Shown: piece after piece, positions 36,158-50,200 of the stretch
Numbering within the stretch: position 1 is the first letter of the stretch
How the letters are laid out: every line of letters begins with the position of its first letter
Source of the DNA: Promerops cafer
Lineage: Eukaryota; Chordata; Aves; Passeriformes; Nectariniidae
Length of the DNA stretch: 64,000 bases
Direction: 5' to 3'
Assembly: GCA_013398275.1 (NCBI GenBank)
Contig: VZSE01006029.1
Location: forward strand, 3,244,630-3,308,629
Program-made: the position numbers and the translations under genes
Notes under the pieces: model-generated
Database searches by the model: none
Told to the model about the DNA's origin: nothing
Seen by the model: only the letters and a program-made list of their open reading frames with translations

Positions 36158-36230
36158 TCCATCCATCCATCCATCCATCCATCCATCCATCCATCCATCC
36201 ATCCATCCATCCATCCATCCATCCATCCAT
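36158..36230. repeat. (CATC)n tetranucleotide microsatellite
   Basis: About 18 uninterrupted CATC units (GATG on the other strand) over 73 bases, without internal mismatch. Such pure tetranucleotide arrays are usually length-polymorphic. The repetitive peptide frames crossing it on both strands (Met-Asp-Gly-Trp and Ile-His-Pro-Ser repeats) are artefacts of the microsatellite. Confidence 0.98.
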
Positions 36231-39200
36231 TCTTCCATCACCAGAAATCCCCTTTAATAGCAAGGTTCCCTGTGAAGGCCATGTCAGAGGTTTAGTTGGT
36301 CCAAATGGGTGTTGCACTAGGCTCAGTAATGACGCCCTAGAGATCAGCCACTTTACCAGCTTGTGTGTGAGAACTGGCTAAGTTCTCCTTCCCCTCATTC
36401 CTCTGCACTTTGCCCACTGTGGGTTAGCAAAGCCTTTGCAAAGGAAACCCTTTTCTTTGCTCTGGAAAGGTAACAAAGAAGCTGCCTTGATTTTCTCAGC
36501 CCTTGCTGCACTAAACACAGTTAGACAGTGCACTGCTTAGGTGCTGCATGGCTGTGAAACTGCTCAAATGCACCTGTTGAGCGTGGATCAGATAAACATG
36601 TCATGGATTGAATCACCACTGCCACTGCAGCTGTTAAGAGGACTTATGCAGCAGATGGAATGCTTGTAATTGCTAAATGAAGGTTACATCATTCAAAGGT
36701 AGCATTCAATCTCTCTAGTGCATTTTTTAAAGGAATGTCAGGCTCACTTCTAAGAGCTTCTTTGATAGCACTGATAAGACTCTGATCAACCAGGCTCTTT
36801 GTAGACAGACTCAATAGTTTGCAGCCACGTAATGGTCACTACAGATATTAAGAGTTGCTGATAAAACCTTAAGTGAAGAATTAATTTCTGCCAAGTTACT
36901 CATCTAAGGCTATGTCATTTACACTTATTTCAAGGTAACAGTCACGTGCACACCTAAACACATTTCAAATGTTGATTTCTTGATATTCTCAATAGCCCGA
37001 GAAATCCTTGTTTTATGATTACTTTTACCAGGTAAAACATTAGAAATGTTACTGGTGGCCTTCTTATGTCAAAGGGTCTTGTCTTTGCTGTCTTGTCCTG
37101 CACTACTCTTTAAAGTGCCATCTTTAAGAATGAACAAGGAGTTTTCATTCCATAAGATGTGCTGGAAGATATTTATCAGCTATATAGCCCCTAACACGGA
37201 CAATTAAGACTGCACAGACTCAGCTGAATGCATAGATGAATGTATAACTTTAAACAATCAAATGTACCCACATTTAGGAAAGTATTTGAAGTGAGGTGTA
37301 TTTTATTTATAAAAAACTCCAATAAAAGCATTCAAATACCTAGGGCAAATGACTTGTTTAAGGATTTTGCTGGAACAGAGTCTAAAGGAGAAATACAGAT
37401 TTGAAAGATCAGTACAGTCATGTACAAAGAACTGACCATGGAGTGCTAGGGTGATTTTTTTTTCTTTAATTGGTTTATATTTTAATTGGTTATATATTTT
37501 CCCCCCAAACTTGTGCTTTTAATGGGTAAAGGTCTCATCCCACATACTTTTTACTCAGTTGCAGCACTGGCTTATCTTCTGTCTCTTCTGTCTCCCCCAT
37601 ATGCCTTGATCTTCACCTCATCTTCAGAAATATCTATATTATGAAGGAAGCCTTTGAGAGAAACAGGAGTTTAAAAAACTTGATCATTTAAGTTATCCAG
37701 TTTTGAGGGTAATGCCATAAGGAGCTACAACAGCACAAATGTGAGTGATCAGCTTCAGGAGGGGGCAGGAACGAATAGGTTGCTTTGAAACTTATCTCGT
37801 GGTTACAGGCTGAATTTGAATGACAAATTTATGAATCCAGAAGCTGTCAGCATCACTTAAGATACATAAAAAGTTTTTGTGCCTTTCTACTGCCTAGGTG
37901 TGCAAATGATTAGTTTATATGCAAATTAAATTACATGCTGACTATTTACATGCTGACTGTGGGTTTCTTTAGAAATGGTGCCTTAAGAATGGTTCTTTGC
38001 TGCAAAGGTACTGGAAGAACAATATGGCAAGAAAAGTATGGGGCATGGTTGGTTTCTTTCAAATCCAATCAACTTAATGTACAAATTAAAAGTGTACTGC
38101 TTTTGCTGCCAGTAATTTAAATTCAGGATATTCTTAAAAGTGACATTACTGTCTTACTTCAGCAACCATGAGAATTGTGCACCTGAAATTTAGGGCTGAA
38201 CCCTGGTTCATAGAAAGGTGTCTTGGTGCCCTTTTGACTTCGTAAGGGGCAAAAGCTTTCCTAGGACTGACACACTGCTGACTGACAGAGAACTATGACC
38301 ATAATACTCCAACATGCATTGAGTTTTGGGGGCAAAGCCAGATGTTTTTCCCAGCTGATACAAGGGAAGAATGGGGAGCAGTAACCTGTCTTGCTTGCCC
38401 TGCTAGTGATTGTTTAGAGGTGCTTGAAGACTGAGAAAAGAATCATCAATTATTTAGATGATGCACAAACTGAAAAAGCAACACCTCTTGCAGGTTTGTT
38501 AGAGGCTCAAGGACCATTTGGGTAAAGGCTGTAGTGGTGCTTGGGTATTGTGCTCTTTGCACAGCTTAGACTGGCTGGTCATGAATGACAGCTGCATGAA
38601 ACTGCAATAAAGGAAAACAGGACAGATGGTTTATGGTCGGACTCACTCTGACTCCTCTAAAATAGTATTATTGGAGAAGGAAATGGACTACCTGTGTAGT
38701 TCAATGAAGGAACTTCTCAATGTTACTTGAGAGCATCAAATCTCGTAAAAATTTATGTAGGAATTGGAAAATCTCTGTGGTTTTTAAGCATACCCAGAAA
38801 ACCTAGCACTGTTAAAAAATCAGAATATGTATGCTTGGTTACTTTACATCCCAAAATAGCCATGTGAGCCTAAATTGACAAAAAACTAGGAGGAGGAAAG
38901 AAGCAATTAAAGCTGCACAAAGAATTAGGTTGGCTCTGGTTATTGTAGGGGGTTGCTATTTTCTTCCTTTTGAGGAAGGATTGAGATCAGCTGTAAGCTG
39001 TGTCATTATCTGCAATTCTTTTAACAGCAGCATGGTGAAAAGCTGCCAAAGCATTTAAAATTAATTCAATCAGGCTAAGAGGAGTATGTCAAACTGACTT
39101 ATTTGCCTGCAAATGACAAAATTATCTATAGTTAAAATTAGCTTCTAACCATCCTGGAGAGGGGGGAGATGAGCTCCTAAAAACTACTGTATGCTGTGAT

Positions 39201-40769
39201 GAGTCTGTGATGTAGGCTTGATGGCCCATCAGCAGGACTTGCAAAGTCAGTTGCTGTTGGTAGAGCTGTTGAGGTGTATACATGATGCACATGTGATTAC
39301 CACTGCAAAAAGAAGGAGGTGATAATAGTACTGTAAGCTATGAATAGCAGGTTATTATAATGAAAAAAGATAAAACCACCTAAATATTGAGTTATGTTGT
39401 CATTTCTCTTCAAAAATCAGCACAGCATAGCCTACTTAGCTCTTGCGTAAAGTAAAATTAACTTTTTGACTTATTACTATTGGCTAGAAATGCCAATAAA
39501 ATTTCCCTTAGCAAATTTGATTTCGGCCACATCTGTCTTCTGATTACTGTCCTTCAGCACAGGGACCATTACAGTCAATTACATTGTTATCTGACTCAAA
39601 CATGTGGACAGCTCAGTCAGTGACTTTAATTACTTTCTCATCAAAGCCATGTAGGACAGTCTCTGAAATTCCTTCTTTGCCTCCTAGGACATTGTAAAGG
39701 ACAAATGATTTTTGCATTCTGTTCATCAAACATGACATAAAATCTTTTAGTTTAGTTATCTCAAGTCAAGTTCTACCAAAAGAAAGGAACTATACCTGGA
39801 TTGTCAATGGGCTCATATCCCTTGAGATCTGGCAGGCATTGTATACCTTTAGCTTCATGGTTTATTTTCAAAAACAATAGGCAAAAATACACATCTTCAG
39901 CTGAAGTCTGAAATCAATATATGAACAGAATAGTTTCCTTAAATTATTCCCTTCACAATGCAAAAATGTTTTGAAGTGGTCTCCTCTGGAATAAAGGTTC
40001 ACAACATCCTGTGCTTACATGCAAATCAGTTGTGCTCTGCTTTAGCCTTGCCAGAACTACTGGATGGGGCATATATATTTTTTCACACTGAGGAGGGCTT
40101 CTGGTCCTAGCTGTAATTGCCAAGACCCCTCTCTGCAGTTATTTTCTAGCTTGGTCTGGAAATCCAAAGCATCACATCAACAACACCAACAAAAACCCCT
40201 CAAACTGTTTCTAGATTATTTTGAATGTGCAATGAACTTAATAATACTTAAGTACTTCTTACTGATACTAAAGTCCATGGACACGTGGATAAAGAGAGAA
40301 ACAGGATGCAATTAATGGGTGTTAATATCATCAACAAAAGGATATTGCATTATTGTAGAAAGCAGGGTAAATACCTATGGCAGATGCATCTCACAAAACT
40401 ACTGAAAATAATTGCCCTATGGGGCCATAATTAAAACTTTTTAACTGAGAACACTTATTTCCACAGAAGGTGTATTGAAATGTCACTGATTTCTGTTTGA
40501 TAGCTACAGCTGCCAGTCCATGCATCTAAAGGTGACATTTGAGCCAATGTTTGAATAAAAATAATCATGGTCTTTGACTGAATAAAATTCTATGAAATTA
40601 TAGTCTGAATACTGTTGCCTTTAGAACAAACAAAACTGCAGCTGTTCATTTCATGAAAAACAGATTTAGACACGTGCAATGAGGGTGAGAACTGCTCAGA
40701 GATGTGATAGCTCTCTGATTGCAAAAGGGACAATTACTCCTACAGGGTTTCTAGAATCAATGAGGGACC
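36231..40769. other. Intronic sequence, no gene recognised
   Basis: Mixed intron with a small tandem duplication at 37465-37495 and no other recognised structure. Short frames at 37935-38120 (+) and 40064-40315 (+) are not supported. Confidence 0.5.
37465..37495. repeat. Two-copy 16-base tandem repeat
   Basis: TTTAATTGGTTTATAT (37465-37480) is followed directly by TTTAATTGGTTATAT (37481-37495), one base shorter. A minor AT-rich slippage product. Confidence 0.8.
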
Positions 40770-41075
40770 TGGGTGACCTATTCAAACTCCTGCTCAGAGC
40801 AGCATCAACACTGAATACAAGCCAAGGGATTCAACTCTTCTGATAATCTCCAAGGAGGAAGGGTTCACAACCTCTCTGGACCATCTGTTCCATGATTAAT
40901 TGTCTTCTTGATGAACTTTTTGTTCCCTCTTACATACAGCCAGAACACCTCTTGTTTCAGTTGTTGATCACTGATTCCCATACTCCTGTTGTGCAACACA
41001 GAGGAGAACCTGCCAAGAGGAGGGAACAATATTTCATATACGCATTTCCCCTAAGTATCTCTCCTACTGGCCACT
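40770..41075 (-). mobile_element. Old CR1 LINE 3'-region fragment, minus orientation
   Basis: The plus strand carries the reverse complement of the CR1 3' UTR: ATCTCCAAGGAGGAAGG, TTCACAACCTCTCTGGACCA, TCTGTTCCATGATTAATTG, CAGCCAGAACACCTC, TTGTTTCAGTTGTTGATCAC. These follow recalled CR1 order but with many substitutions. The terminal octamer repeats are missing. It is diverged, so the limits are approximate. Same orientation as XKR4. Confidence 0.7.
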
Positions 41076-43229
41076 GTCAGAAATAAATTATTGGTCTAAC
41101 ATGACCTTGAGTTTCATCAAGTGCAGTGCCTCAGGTTCCTATGACAGAACCTCCATCACATTTCTTCATAGGTCACTGAATAATAATTACTAGTTTTTAA
41201 CACTTCTGCTGAGCAATGACTAACATGTAGAAAAATGAAGGAAAATAAAGGGTCTAATCTACAGATATTACAAAAGATACTTGTCATTAAATGCCTTGCA
41301 TGTAATCTAGAAAACTGGATTAATTTTCTTGATAAAACAACTTATGGGAAACGTCATTAAACAACAGAACCTGGTGAATTACAGAGCAGGGATGAGGAAT
41401 AGGAAAGAGCATGCAAAAAAACATGTAGGTGCCAAACTTGCATTTGTTAGCAAATGTGTCACTATGACTCTGAACTGGAAAGTATCATCTCCCACTGCTG
41501 TAATATTTTTGCACCTCTGTCCTTACATAAATGTGCAAGAAGAAGAAATTGTAAGTGGTACAATGGAGGCGGTGGTACAATGATTACAACCACCCCCACT
41601 CTGGGAGGCACCCAGGCATTGCTGAAAGAAACAACAGGTTCAGACCTGAAGGAGTGCAGTTTGGAGGTGATGCTGAAGCTGTTGCAACAAGTGACCTGAC
41701 TGGTTTATTAGCATGGGACAGAAGCATGTGTACCATAAAGGGTTTGGGTAATGCAGTGGAGTGCTATCACATGACAAGAAGACTGATCAATAGGACTTAA
41801 GAAGAACTGCTGTCAGGCATTAAAGTATTGGTATTGAGTTCATGATCTGAACACTCTCTTGATCTCTTCAGAGAGTTCACATAGACTAGCAGAGTGAGCT
41901 CAAATGTACCATTTAAATATGTCATATTAATTTCTGCGTTTATGTTGCATATACAGGCACATGGGGCACTGGGATTACTATGCTAAATCTTAAGGAGAAA
42001 GTGATGCATGCACTGCCTTCTGCCCAGTACACGTTTGTAACCTCTGCCTTCATCTCCTTTATGTTTGGAATTCTTAGCTGTAAGCTGTAAAGCCTGCTAC
42101 TTTAAGAAAAAAAAATTACTTTAGGATAAGTTTGTAGAGGGAAACAACACCTTTTATTATAACAACTTCACTTACGTCCTCAGAACATCATGATTCCAAT
42201 GTTATTTGAAATTCATTTAAACAAGAGAAAAGTGGATTGCATGCCATTCTTAGAACTGTGATCCTCATAGGCTCTATCAAACCAATCACTAGCACTCTTC
42301 AATTGGCACTTCCAAAAAAAAATAAAAGAGATGTGAAGTACATGTTATGCAGAAAAAAGCAGAAAAAGTTTCTGGAACTGGAATTAAAAGAAAGCCAAAA
42401 TTTACTCCCAACTAATTGTTATAAACACAAAGTTACTTGTGAATAGTCTTTAGAAGCAGAAAGCATGGCAGATCTTTTGGTCTTTGAAATTTCAATTTCT
42501 TAGGTTTTAAAACATGTTAGGTTTGGTTTATAAAACAAGTGGTGGGGGTTTGGTTTCTCTTGTTTCCTATTAAGGTAGTGCATGGAAGAACATATCTTTG
42601 GGCACTTATAAAAAAATAATAACCATTAAGGCACTGCAAGTAGGATATGGGTAATTTGTACAGACTTCACGGTTGTGCTGTGGACTTCCTCTTTTACTCT
42701 GGACAAATGTTTAAAAAATCCAACACCCTTCTTTTCCAAACCTTGTCTGTTTGCATAATGATATCACTTGAGACAATAACCTAACAAATGAAGGCAGAGT
42801 GCAACACAGACCAAGAGAAATGCAAATTCTACTCTGTTTACTATAACTGCATGCACTAGACTGGCAATGGTGCCGGTTGGTTAAAATATTAATTGCTGCA
42901 ACTATGTAATTTCCTGCCTGAATACACAAATATTTTATCTAGGAAGCTGTAGAAAATTTTTACAAGCCCACAGATAAGCAAGCTTCTTATGCATTTTTGT
43001 GTAGTATAAGGGATTTCAAATTTTAACGTTTAGTGTATGCCACTAGTTCATACATTAAGTGGTGCCACTTAAACTGGTTTAAGAAGTTGCCACCCTCCCT
43101 GCCTTGAATTGGTTTACACCTCCACACCTCCCCCAGTGTTGTCTTGGCACATGTAAAATCATGGCTCTGCAGCAAACTGGATCAGTTATGTCATCCAGCC
43201 AAAACTGTTTCTGTCCACGTTATTCTTCA
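41076..43229. other. Intronic sequence, no gene recognised
   Basis: Overlapping short plus-strand frames at 41329-41800 compete with one another and have no recognisable domain. Nothing else is supported. Confidence 0.5.
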
Positions 43230-44233
43230 GCAGGATTAGTTCTGCACAAAGAGAGAGTGAAGACTGGATGGTTGAGCCCAGAGGTTGGTGGTTAATGGGT
43301 TGTATTCTGCCTGGAGGCTGGTGAGAAGCAGAGAACCACAGGGGTCTGTCCTGGGACCTTTGTATCTTTGTCAATCACCTGGAGGATGCAACATTGCTCA
43401 CTCATCAGATGAGCTGATGGCACCAAACTGAGGGGACCAGCCAATATGCTCCAAGGCAGGGCTGCTTCCTGGACAGGCTGGAGGAACAGGGCAACAGGAA
43501 ACTTATGAAAGTCAGTAAGAACAGCATAGTCCTGCCCCTGAAAAGGAAGAATGGCTGGCAGCAGTGCAGGCTGGGGACAGACGGGTGCGGGAGTAGCTCC
43601 AATGAAGAGGCCGGGAGGACCATGGCAGACAGTAAGTGGGACATAAGCCCATGTTCCCTGGTTGAATGGCATCCTGAGTACTGTCATTAGAAGAACAGCC
43701 TGTAAAGTGAGGGAGCTGGTGACTCCATTTATGCAGCACCTGTTAGGCCACATGTACATATATACACATATATACATACATACATACATACCTACCTACA
43801 TGTCGAGCTTGGAGCCCCCAGTACAAGATGCATTGATCAACTGGGCTGAGTTCAGCAGAAGTTCACTGAGATAGCAGGGGCTGGAGCCCTTACCATGTGA
43901 GAAGATGCTGCAGGACCAGGGCTTGTTCAGCCTGGAGAACCTATGAGATCATCAGTAAGATGGAGCCAGGCTCTTCACAGAAGTGCAAGGTGGAAGGACG
44001 AAGGCAATGATGTTAAGTTGAAACACAGGAGGTTCAAACTGAACAGAACTAAAAATCGTTTTCCCCATGAGGACAGTAAGGCAGTGGCACAGGCTGCCCA
44101 GGGTGGTTTTACAGTCCCCACCTTCAGAAATGTTCAATATCTGACTGGATAAAGCCTTCAGCAGCCTGGTGGGACCATATGGCTACTTCTGTTTTGAGCA
44201 GAGGTTACTACCAACCCCAGTGACTCTGTGATT
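43230..44233 (+). mobile_element. Decayed CR1 LINE (end of ORF2 plus 3' UTR), plus orientation
   Basis: The left part corresponds to the CR1 ORF2 reverse-transcriptase C-terminal region. CAGGGGTCTGTCCTGGGACC is followed by TTTGTATCTTTGTCAATCAC, then GATGGCACCAAACTGAGGGG, then CTGGACAGGCTGGAGGAACA. The right part is CR1 3' UTR, with CAGGAGGTTCAAACTGAACA, GGCACAGGCTGCCCAGGGTGG, and a GTGACTCTGTGATT end at 44233. Frameshifts and stops break the coding part. A TACA microsatellite sits inside it. The minus-strand frames of 60-165 codons across here are antisense shadows of this element. Confidence 0.85.
43755..43802. repeat. (TACA)n-like microsatellite within the CR1
   Basis: Interrupted TACATATA and CATACATA units, followed by CCTACCTACATG. 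It divides the ORF2-derived part from the 3' UTR-derived part of the CR1 fragment. Confidence 0.85.
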
Positions 44234-47200
44234 GACATTAAAGTCAGGGAATGCTTGAAGTGTCTCTGCTATGCATGAAACAGATATGGAAGTGTGTTAT
44301 TTATCCCCAGGATCACACAGCTGGGGCATATTATGTTAGCAAATGAAACACAATAGTTTAAACCCCTAAAAACACATGAAAGAGAAATACCGGGGAATTA
44401 CACTCTTTTCATTAACAGCTACTGGATAAACAACACAAGGAACTTCATTACTAGAGATTTTTTTTATCCCTCTCCATATATAATCTATATTTTTGTGTAT
44501 TTATATCTGTTAGTATGCAAAGATATCACTGCTTGAAAGGTTTATCCTATGCAAAAATTACTCTGTACAGAGTGTTTGCTATGGTGTTGCTTACATTTCT
44601 TAGCTGTCCCCACAGAGAGAAGAGTTAAATGTTTTAGAATCTTTTGGAGGGACAGAACTGGTAATAAGGGTGTGGAGAGATCCGGATTATGCATCACTGA
44701 TTATATGAAATTAGACAGTCGATAAAGCTGATCTCTATAGACACACTTGTGCAGTACTACACGTGCATATGACTATCTTGGATATATTAGGTAATAATTG
44801 GCTTGTTGTGCTTGTGCGCATTGTACTTCAAGAGATGGATAAAATGCTGGATTTAAGAGAAAAATAAATATCAATCCTTCTCAATTCTAACAGACTCTCC
44901 CATGATGCTTGAGATACGAATTACCGGTGTTCCTTTCCCATTGTATTGTAAGGCAGGCATGCTTCATCCTCACCTTCTCAGATGAAGAAAGAGATGCACT
45001 GAAATTGAATGGCTTGCTCAGGATCACGTGTTAAATCTCTGATGAAATCACAAAGAAAACCTGTGAATTAAGGGCAGCATGTCCTGTGTCTTTCTAAGCT
45101 TATCTTCTGTCATCTTTTTCTGCTAAATAAGGTTATGGGGTCAGAGAATCTGTTGTTTTTTACCTGCATGTGAACCACCAAATACAAGATACCTTAGTAC
45201 CAGTTATTCATTCAGTTATTCCTTAACTTAACACTGTTATTCTTGTCTGTGCACAAACATGAGTGCCAGCTTTACCCTGGTAGGCAGCATCTGCAATTGG
45301 AATGGAGCCGCTGTGAAAGATGCTGATATCCATCTGATACCATCAATTTAGTTTTGTATGAGCAGAAAAAGAGATCTTGGGAAAGGAAGAGCAAGAGAAA
45401 AAAAACAGAAAGAGAGGGAGCACCTTTGTGTGTTATTGTGTCTGTAATTTCCAAGTTGTGGTAGAAAAACTAAAATATGAAAAGGAAAGATTAATATTAA
45501 GTCACACCAGGCCACACAAAGTTCAGCCTGATCTGCATTATGAACTTTCTGGAGACAAACTTATGCTTAGTATAACCAAGTGGAATTTTTTTTTTTTATG
45601 CTTCATTGCATCTCCTAAAGCAAATCCATAACAAAGTACACTCAAAATACTATATTGCATGATAACATGGAAAGGGCATAATCAAAAAGCTTTATGATAC
45701 TTTTTTTGCCTGACTTTTGCAAAACACCTTCGAAGTTCATTCTGAAACAGGTACACAGATTTCACCATTGTGTACCAGCATAGAAACAGCTATTACTATT
45801 TTTCATGTAATTAATTTAAACTGTCATAACTTCTTTTTAAGATGCCATGTTTGGGACTTTAAAACATTTCTCACTTGATTTTTTTCCCCAAGTTAACAGA
45901 GCAGTTGGAACATTAATAATAAAGAAAGAAATTAAACATTTACTTTTCTTCATTCACCCCAAGGCTAAGCAAGTGTATTTAGACAATGTATTTTCAAGTG
46001 AAACAGACTATAATGTGCAGATACTTCTGTATCAAGCTGAAACCAATGTATTTGTATTAAAAGAAGATTCAAATCTACTTGGCAGAATTTTTTAAAATAC
46101 ACATATTCGGAGAACCAGATACCATTATATTATGGTATGAATAAATACCAGCTAAAAATCTGTCAAATTGTAAAGATTTTTCAATCAATAAAAAATGAAT
46201 ATGGAATTTTAATGTAATGGAGAAATATGTATGTAACTATCTCTTCCTTTTCCTTTTTTTCTGTGGATATACTTTGCTCACTTTCTCTCTTTCATTTTTG
46301 GAAAGTATAGCCAGTTTAGCCTGCCTTCTTACGAAAATTTCTTACATCCTTTTAATAAAGTAGCAAAAGTGAAAAATCACATCTTTATCTGTGTTCAGAG
46401 AGTGGGTGGGCACAATGTACCTTTGCCTTAGGTCTGGTATTTCTTACACACATACTCAGTGTCTTAACTTTTGCCATTTGGAGGCACTGACTACCTTCAC
46501 TCTTCTGGGTAAAGTACTGTCTTTCTTCTTGCAAGGGTGAGGACACTGACACTGATTCTCATCAAGCTTTAATTTAAAGAGGACAAAATAATCAAAACAT
46601 TATGTGCACACTTGTCTGCCCTCAGCTCCACAATTCCTCATAATTCCAAAACATTTAATATGTGTTTTCATCTGAGAATGCCCCTTCTGGGCAAATGACA
46701 AGTTTGGGGTTTTTTGAGGTTTGCCCTATGGGATGTGGTAGACAGGAAACAGAGATTAAATAAAAATGACATTAAAAAAAATCCTAAGTACATCAGTCTC
46801 CTAGAAACTTTGCTGTCACTACTTTTCAAAGGTGACCCAACATAAACCTGCAGCAGGTGTCAAATGCCACCAAAACACAGGAATTTCATTTAGTTTTGTC
46901 TGCTGTGTGAGGGGAACGTGTGGAATGGGGAAAATTTGTCCTTTCTGAAAAGCAAAAAACCAACGAAGTCATAGAAACCTTAGGAAATCCAGTAGTGAGG
47001 CAGTGCTCCAAGGCTGACATCCAATTTATTGCAATACATCCCTCATCAGCTTAAGGTAAATGGAGAAGAAATGAGTGAAGCTGCCATATGTGAAGGGATA
47101 CAAAACACTCCTTTACCCCACACTGACCTCACCTGACTTCTGCAAAGGCCAGCACCAACCCAACCCATTTCTGTGCACCCAGTCTTCAACTGAGAGTGAT

Positions 47201-50200
47201 TATCTGTGTTTAGAAGGGGTGGGCATGTCTGACAGGTCAACTATTCTGCGTCTTGGGGCCTCATTTCCCAATCTGCTGGGAATAAAGCTAGTTTTGATTG
47301 GGGCCATTCAGTAAGAATAAATGTGAAATGTAGTATTAAATATCATGATTCATAGTCCCCCAAAATGAAGCAGCATGGTTTTATGCATTAACCACACTGC
47401 TAAAGCATTCCAGCTGGGTTTAGAACGAATCCTTCCAGCCTGCTCAGGAACAGGGGCCTGCCCTAGGGGCAGAGGGGTTCCAGCAGGTACCCTGTGCTGA
47501 GCTCCCTCCCAGCACTGTTTGCAGACACGTGCGTGCTCCTCACAACAAACCATCACAAGGGCAACCAAAGGGAGGGCAAACTCATTATCTGTGGTGGTGT
47601 TACAACAGTTGCTAGGAAAACACACGTAACACTCAGGTGATGGCTGTCTTGTGAGGGGCAAGACAAGATAAAGTTTATTAGAAACCAATTGTAGATATTT
47701 CTCAGGCTCGTCTAAAACTGCTTTCTCTTTGCTCTTCAACCCTCACCCAGGCATCAGTAAAATTGATTTTTAAGCTACTCATAGTTTCAAAGGGACCATT
47801 TGTTGATGTCAGGAAAAAGGTGACTATCACTGAGGGTTCAAGAAGGAGAATGGTAGGATAACTAAAGAAGATAAAGTGGTTCCAGAGATCAGTGCATGAA
47901 CATTTCAAGTCTTGAAATAGATTTGACACACGGATGATACCTATTTTGAAAAACAAATTAGAATTTTCAAAAGCAGGCTCTGGTCTGAACTTACTTTGAA
48001 CACTTAGAAATGCCCCCACTGAGACCATTTGGGTTTAAGACAAATACAAAACAGAAGAACTAATTGCTGTTCCTTGGTCTGATTTTCCAAAAGTTACCAC
48101 GCTATGCATGCTATTTTCAATTCATGAACTGTTTAGACATTATTTCACAGCTCTAGTACAGAGAATTAAGGAAATGCAGTGTAGAAATTATGTGCATCCA
48201 CAGCCTGCACCATTTCTCCTTTATAAAGGTGGGCAAAGAGTTGCTGTCATTTTGATTACATCTGTGTATGTCAGCAGGAAACTGACGGTGCATGTCTGTT
48301 GAATCACAGGATTGGATAAAAATAGATTTATTTAGTCACTGGTACAATTAATCACGTGTGTATATATATATAGATTCATATGCAAACTATTTAAAGATTT
48401 AAAATTTCAGTAGATATGCATGCACTTCAATACAGCACATCTGATGTTAACAAGCAAAAGGGTCACAGTAATTCATAGCCCAAGTGTAAAATGCACTTAC
48501 TGTTGTGTGGCTGATGAGACCACTGAAAATCAGATGTTTTTGGTTTTAGGTGAGAGGCTGCCAACCTGGCTGTTGGGTAAGGGTGGAAGGTTACACACAG
48601 GCACACTCCCTGGGGGAATGACCTGACTGGCTTTTCCGCTGCCCCCATCATGTGTCCCATCAATCCCACCACCAAGAAAGCAGGTGAGGATTTTTCCCAT
48701 CATCCTTTCCTTCTCCTGGGCTCAGACTCCCTCTCCTGGCTTCTAACACCACTGCACCTTGTCCCTCTCTTTTCTTAATCCTGCCCAGAGATTAAATAAA
48801 TGGGCCTTCAGTGTCACTGCTCCCCACAGAAACTTGGTGTCAGTTTCCCAGGGCTCCATCACAGCACCTACTTGTGTCAATATGGACCTGCCTTTTGCTG
48901 TTTTCCCATATTTTACCTCTAGCACAGAGCTGTCCAACACAGATGCCACCAGAACAAGGGGACAGTTCACAGTATGGGGATCTGAAAGGATTTCACATCT
49001 GGACACCCCTTTTGTGAGGTGCTTCTCTGATGAGATGAGCTGCCACCTTACCTATAGGGACTTGCTAGCAAATGCCCCCAGTTGACAGCATGGCCAGCTC
49101 CTCTGGTTTTATCATCAGATAAACAATATTCCTATGTCAGTCTTGCAAAATTTCCCATTTATAGAGTACTCCTGGCTCAGAGGAGGTAAGATGTGGACTG
49201 CTGGTGGTGCATTCTGCTGCACTAGTAAAGTGTGCATGCATTCCCATTGTTTCCAGGGAGACAGAAAGGCCTCAGAGAGATTTATTTGTGGGTTCTACAA
49301 ACAATTGTAGAGAGGATGGGACTGGATGATGTAAAGAAGTAAGAAAATTGACAGCAAGAATGATGTTGGATATAAAGCAATAAGAAGCAGAAGACAAAAC
49401 CTTGAAGTGCAGGAACATGCCTAACCTTGTGAATAAAAGGAGCCAAGAGCCATTGTCTGGCCCTGAGAACAACATCATTTTCATCCCTATAGTTATAATC
49501 TTCTTCCTAATACCCCTCCATCTCCCCAAAACCCCAAACAGAGACAAGGAGGACAATGCCATCCAAACTGCCTTCTGGAAGCAGACCCTGGAGCTGTGCT
49601 AATTCCCTGTGTAGCCTAGCTGTTGCCTGGAGAGTACTGGTGGCTGGTTTGGGGCAGTGCACACCCATGTCCACCCCACCCTGGTCTTGTTTCTTGTCCT
49701 GCAGTGCAAACAGATACAGATACACATATGGAGAATGTGACAGCTGGCAAAAGAGGAGGGGAACACAGGCCACAAACAGACGTGGAGGACCAGAGAAATC
49801 AGTGGAGAAGCAAGGAAAAGCATTATTTTGACAGCCTTCTGTGCAGGCTAATTGCTGTGGGATGCAGAAAGGGAGCAAAGCAGGTTCCCAGCTAAGCAAG
49901 GGAAACGGATCAGCCTTAAAGCAATGGACAGGGAAGCCATTTACATGCACAGGTGTTGACTTATTGTTGAAGTTTGAACCTGAGATGACCATAGACAAAT
50001 TTGAAGCTGTCAGTTTCACTCTAAAAGTGAAATTATGACATGATAAGCAAAATCAATGCCATTAAAAGGACCTCATGATTTGTAAGCCAATCTCTTTTTT
50101 TCTTTGCTGAAGAAACACGCTCTTGTTTAACACCTCACTTTGGTACTGGGGAAAGCAGCAAGAAAGATAAAATTGCTCATCTCATTAGCCTTATACTATC

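Noticed and set aside
35894..36381. Frames encoding Met-Asp-Gly-Trp or Ile-His-Pro-Ser repeats
   Set aside because: Products of the CATC/GATG microsatellite; no gene structure.
43292..43789. 165-codon minus-strand frame
   Set aside because: Antisense shadow of a decayed CR1 element and its TACA microsatellite.
47350..48028. Two consecutive minus-strand frames of 129 and 108 codons
   Set aside because: Considered as a decayed retroelement, but no motif was recognised in either and the frames do not join sensibly.
49507..50019. 170-codon minus-strand frame
   Set aside because: Overlaps several plus-strand frames, has no recognisable domain and no splice or promoter context. Likely chance in a GC-richer patch.
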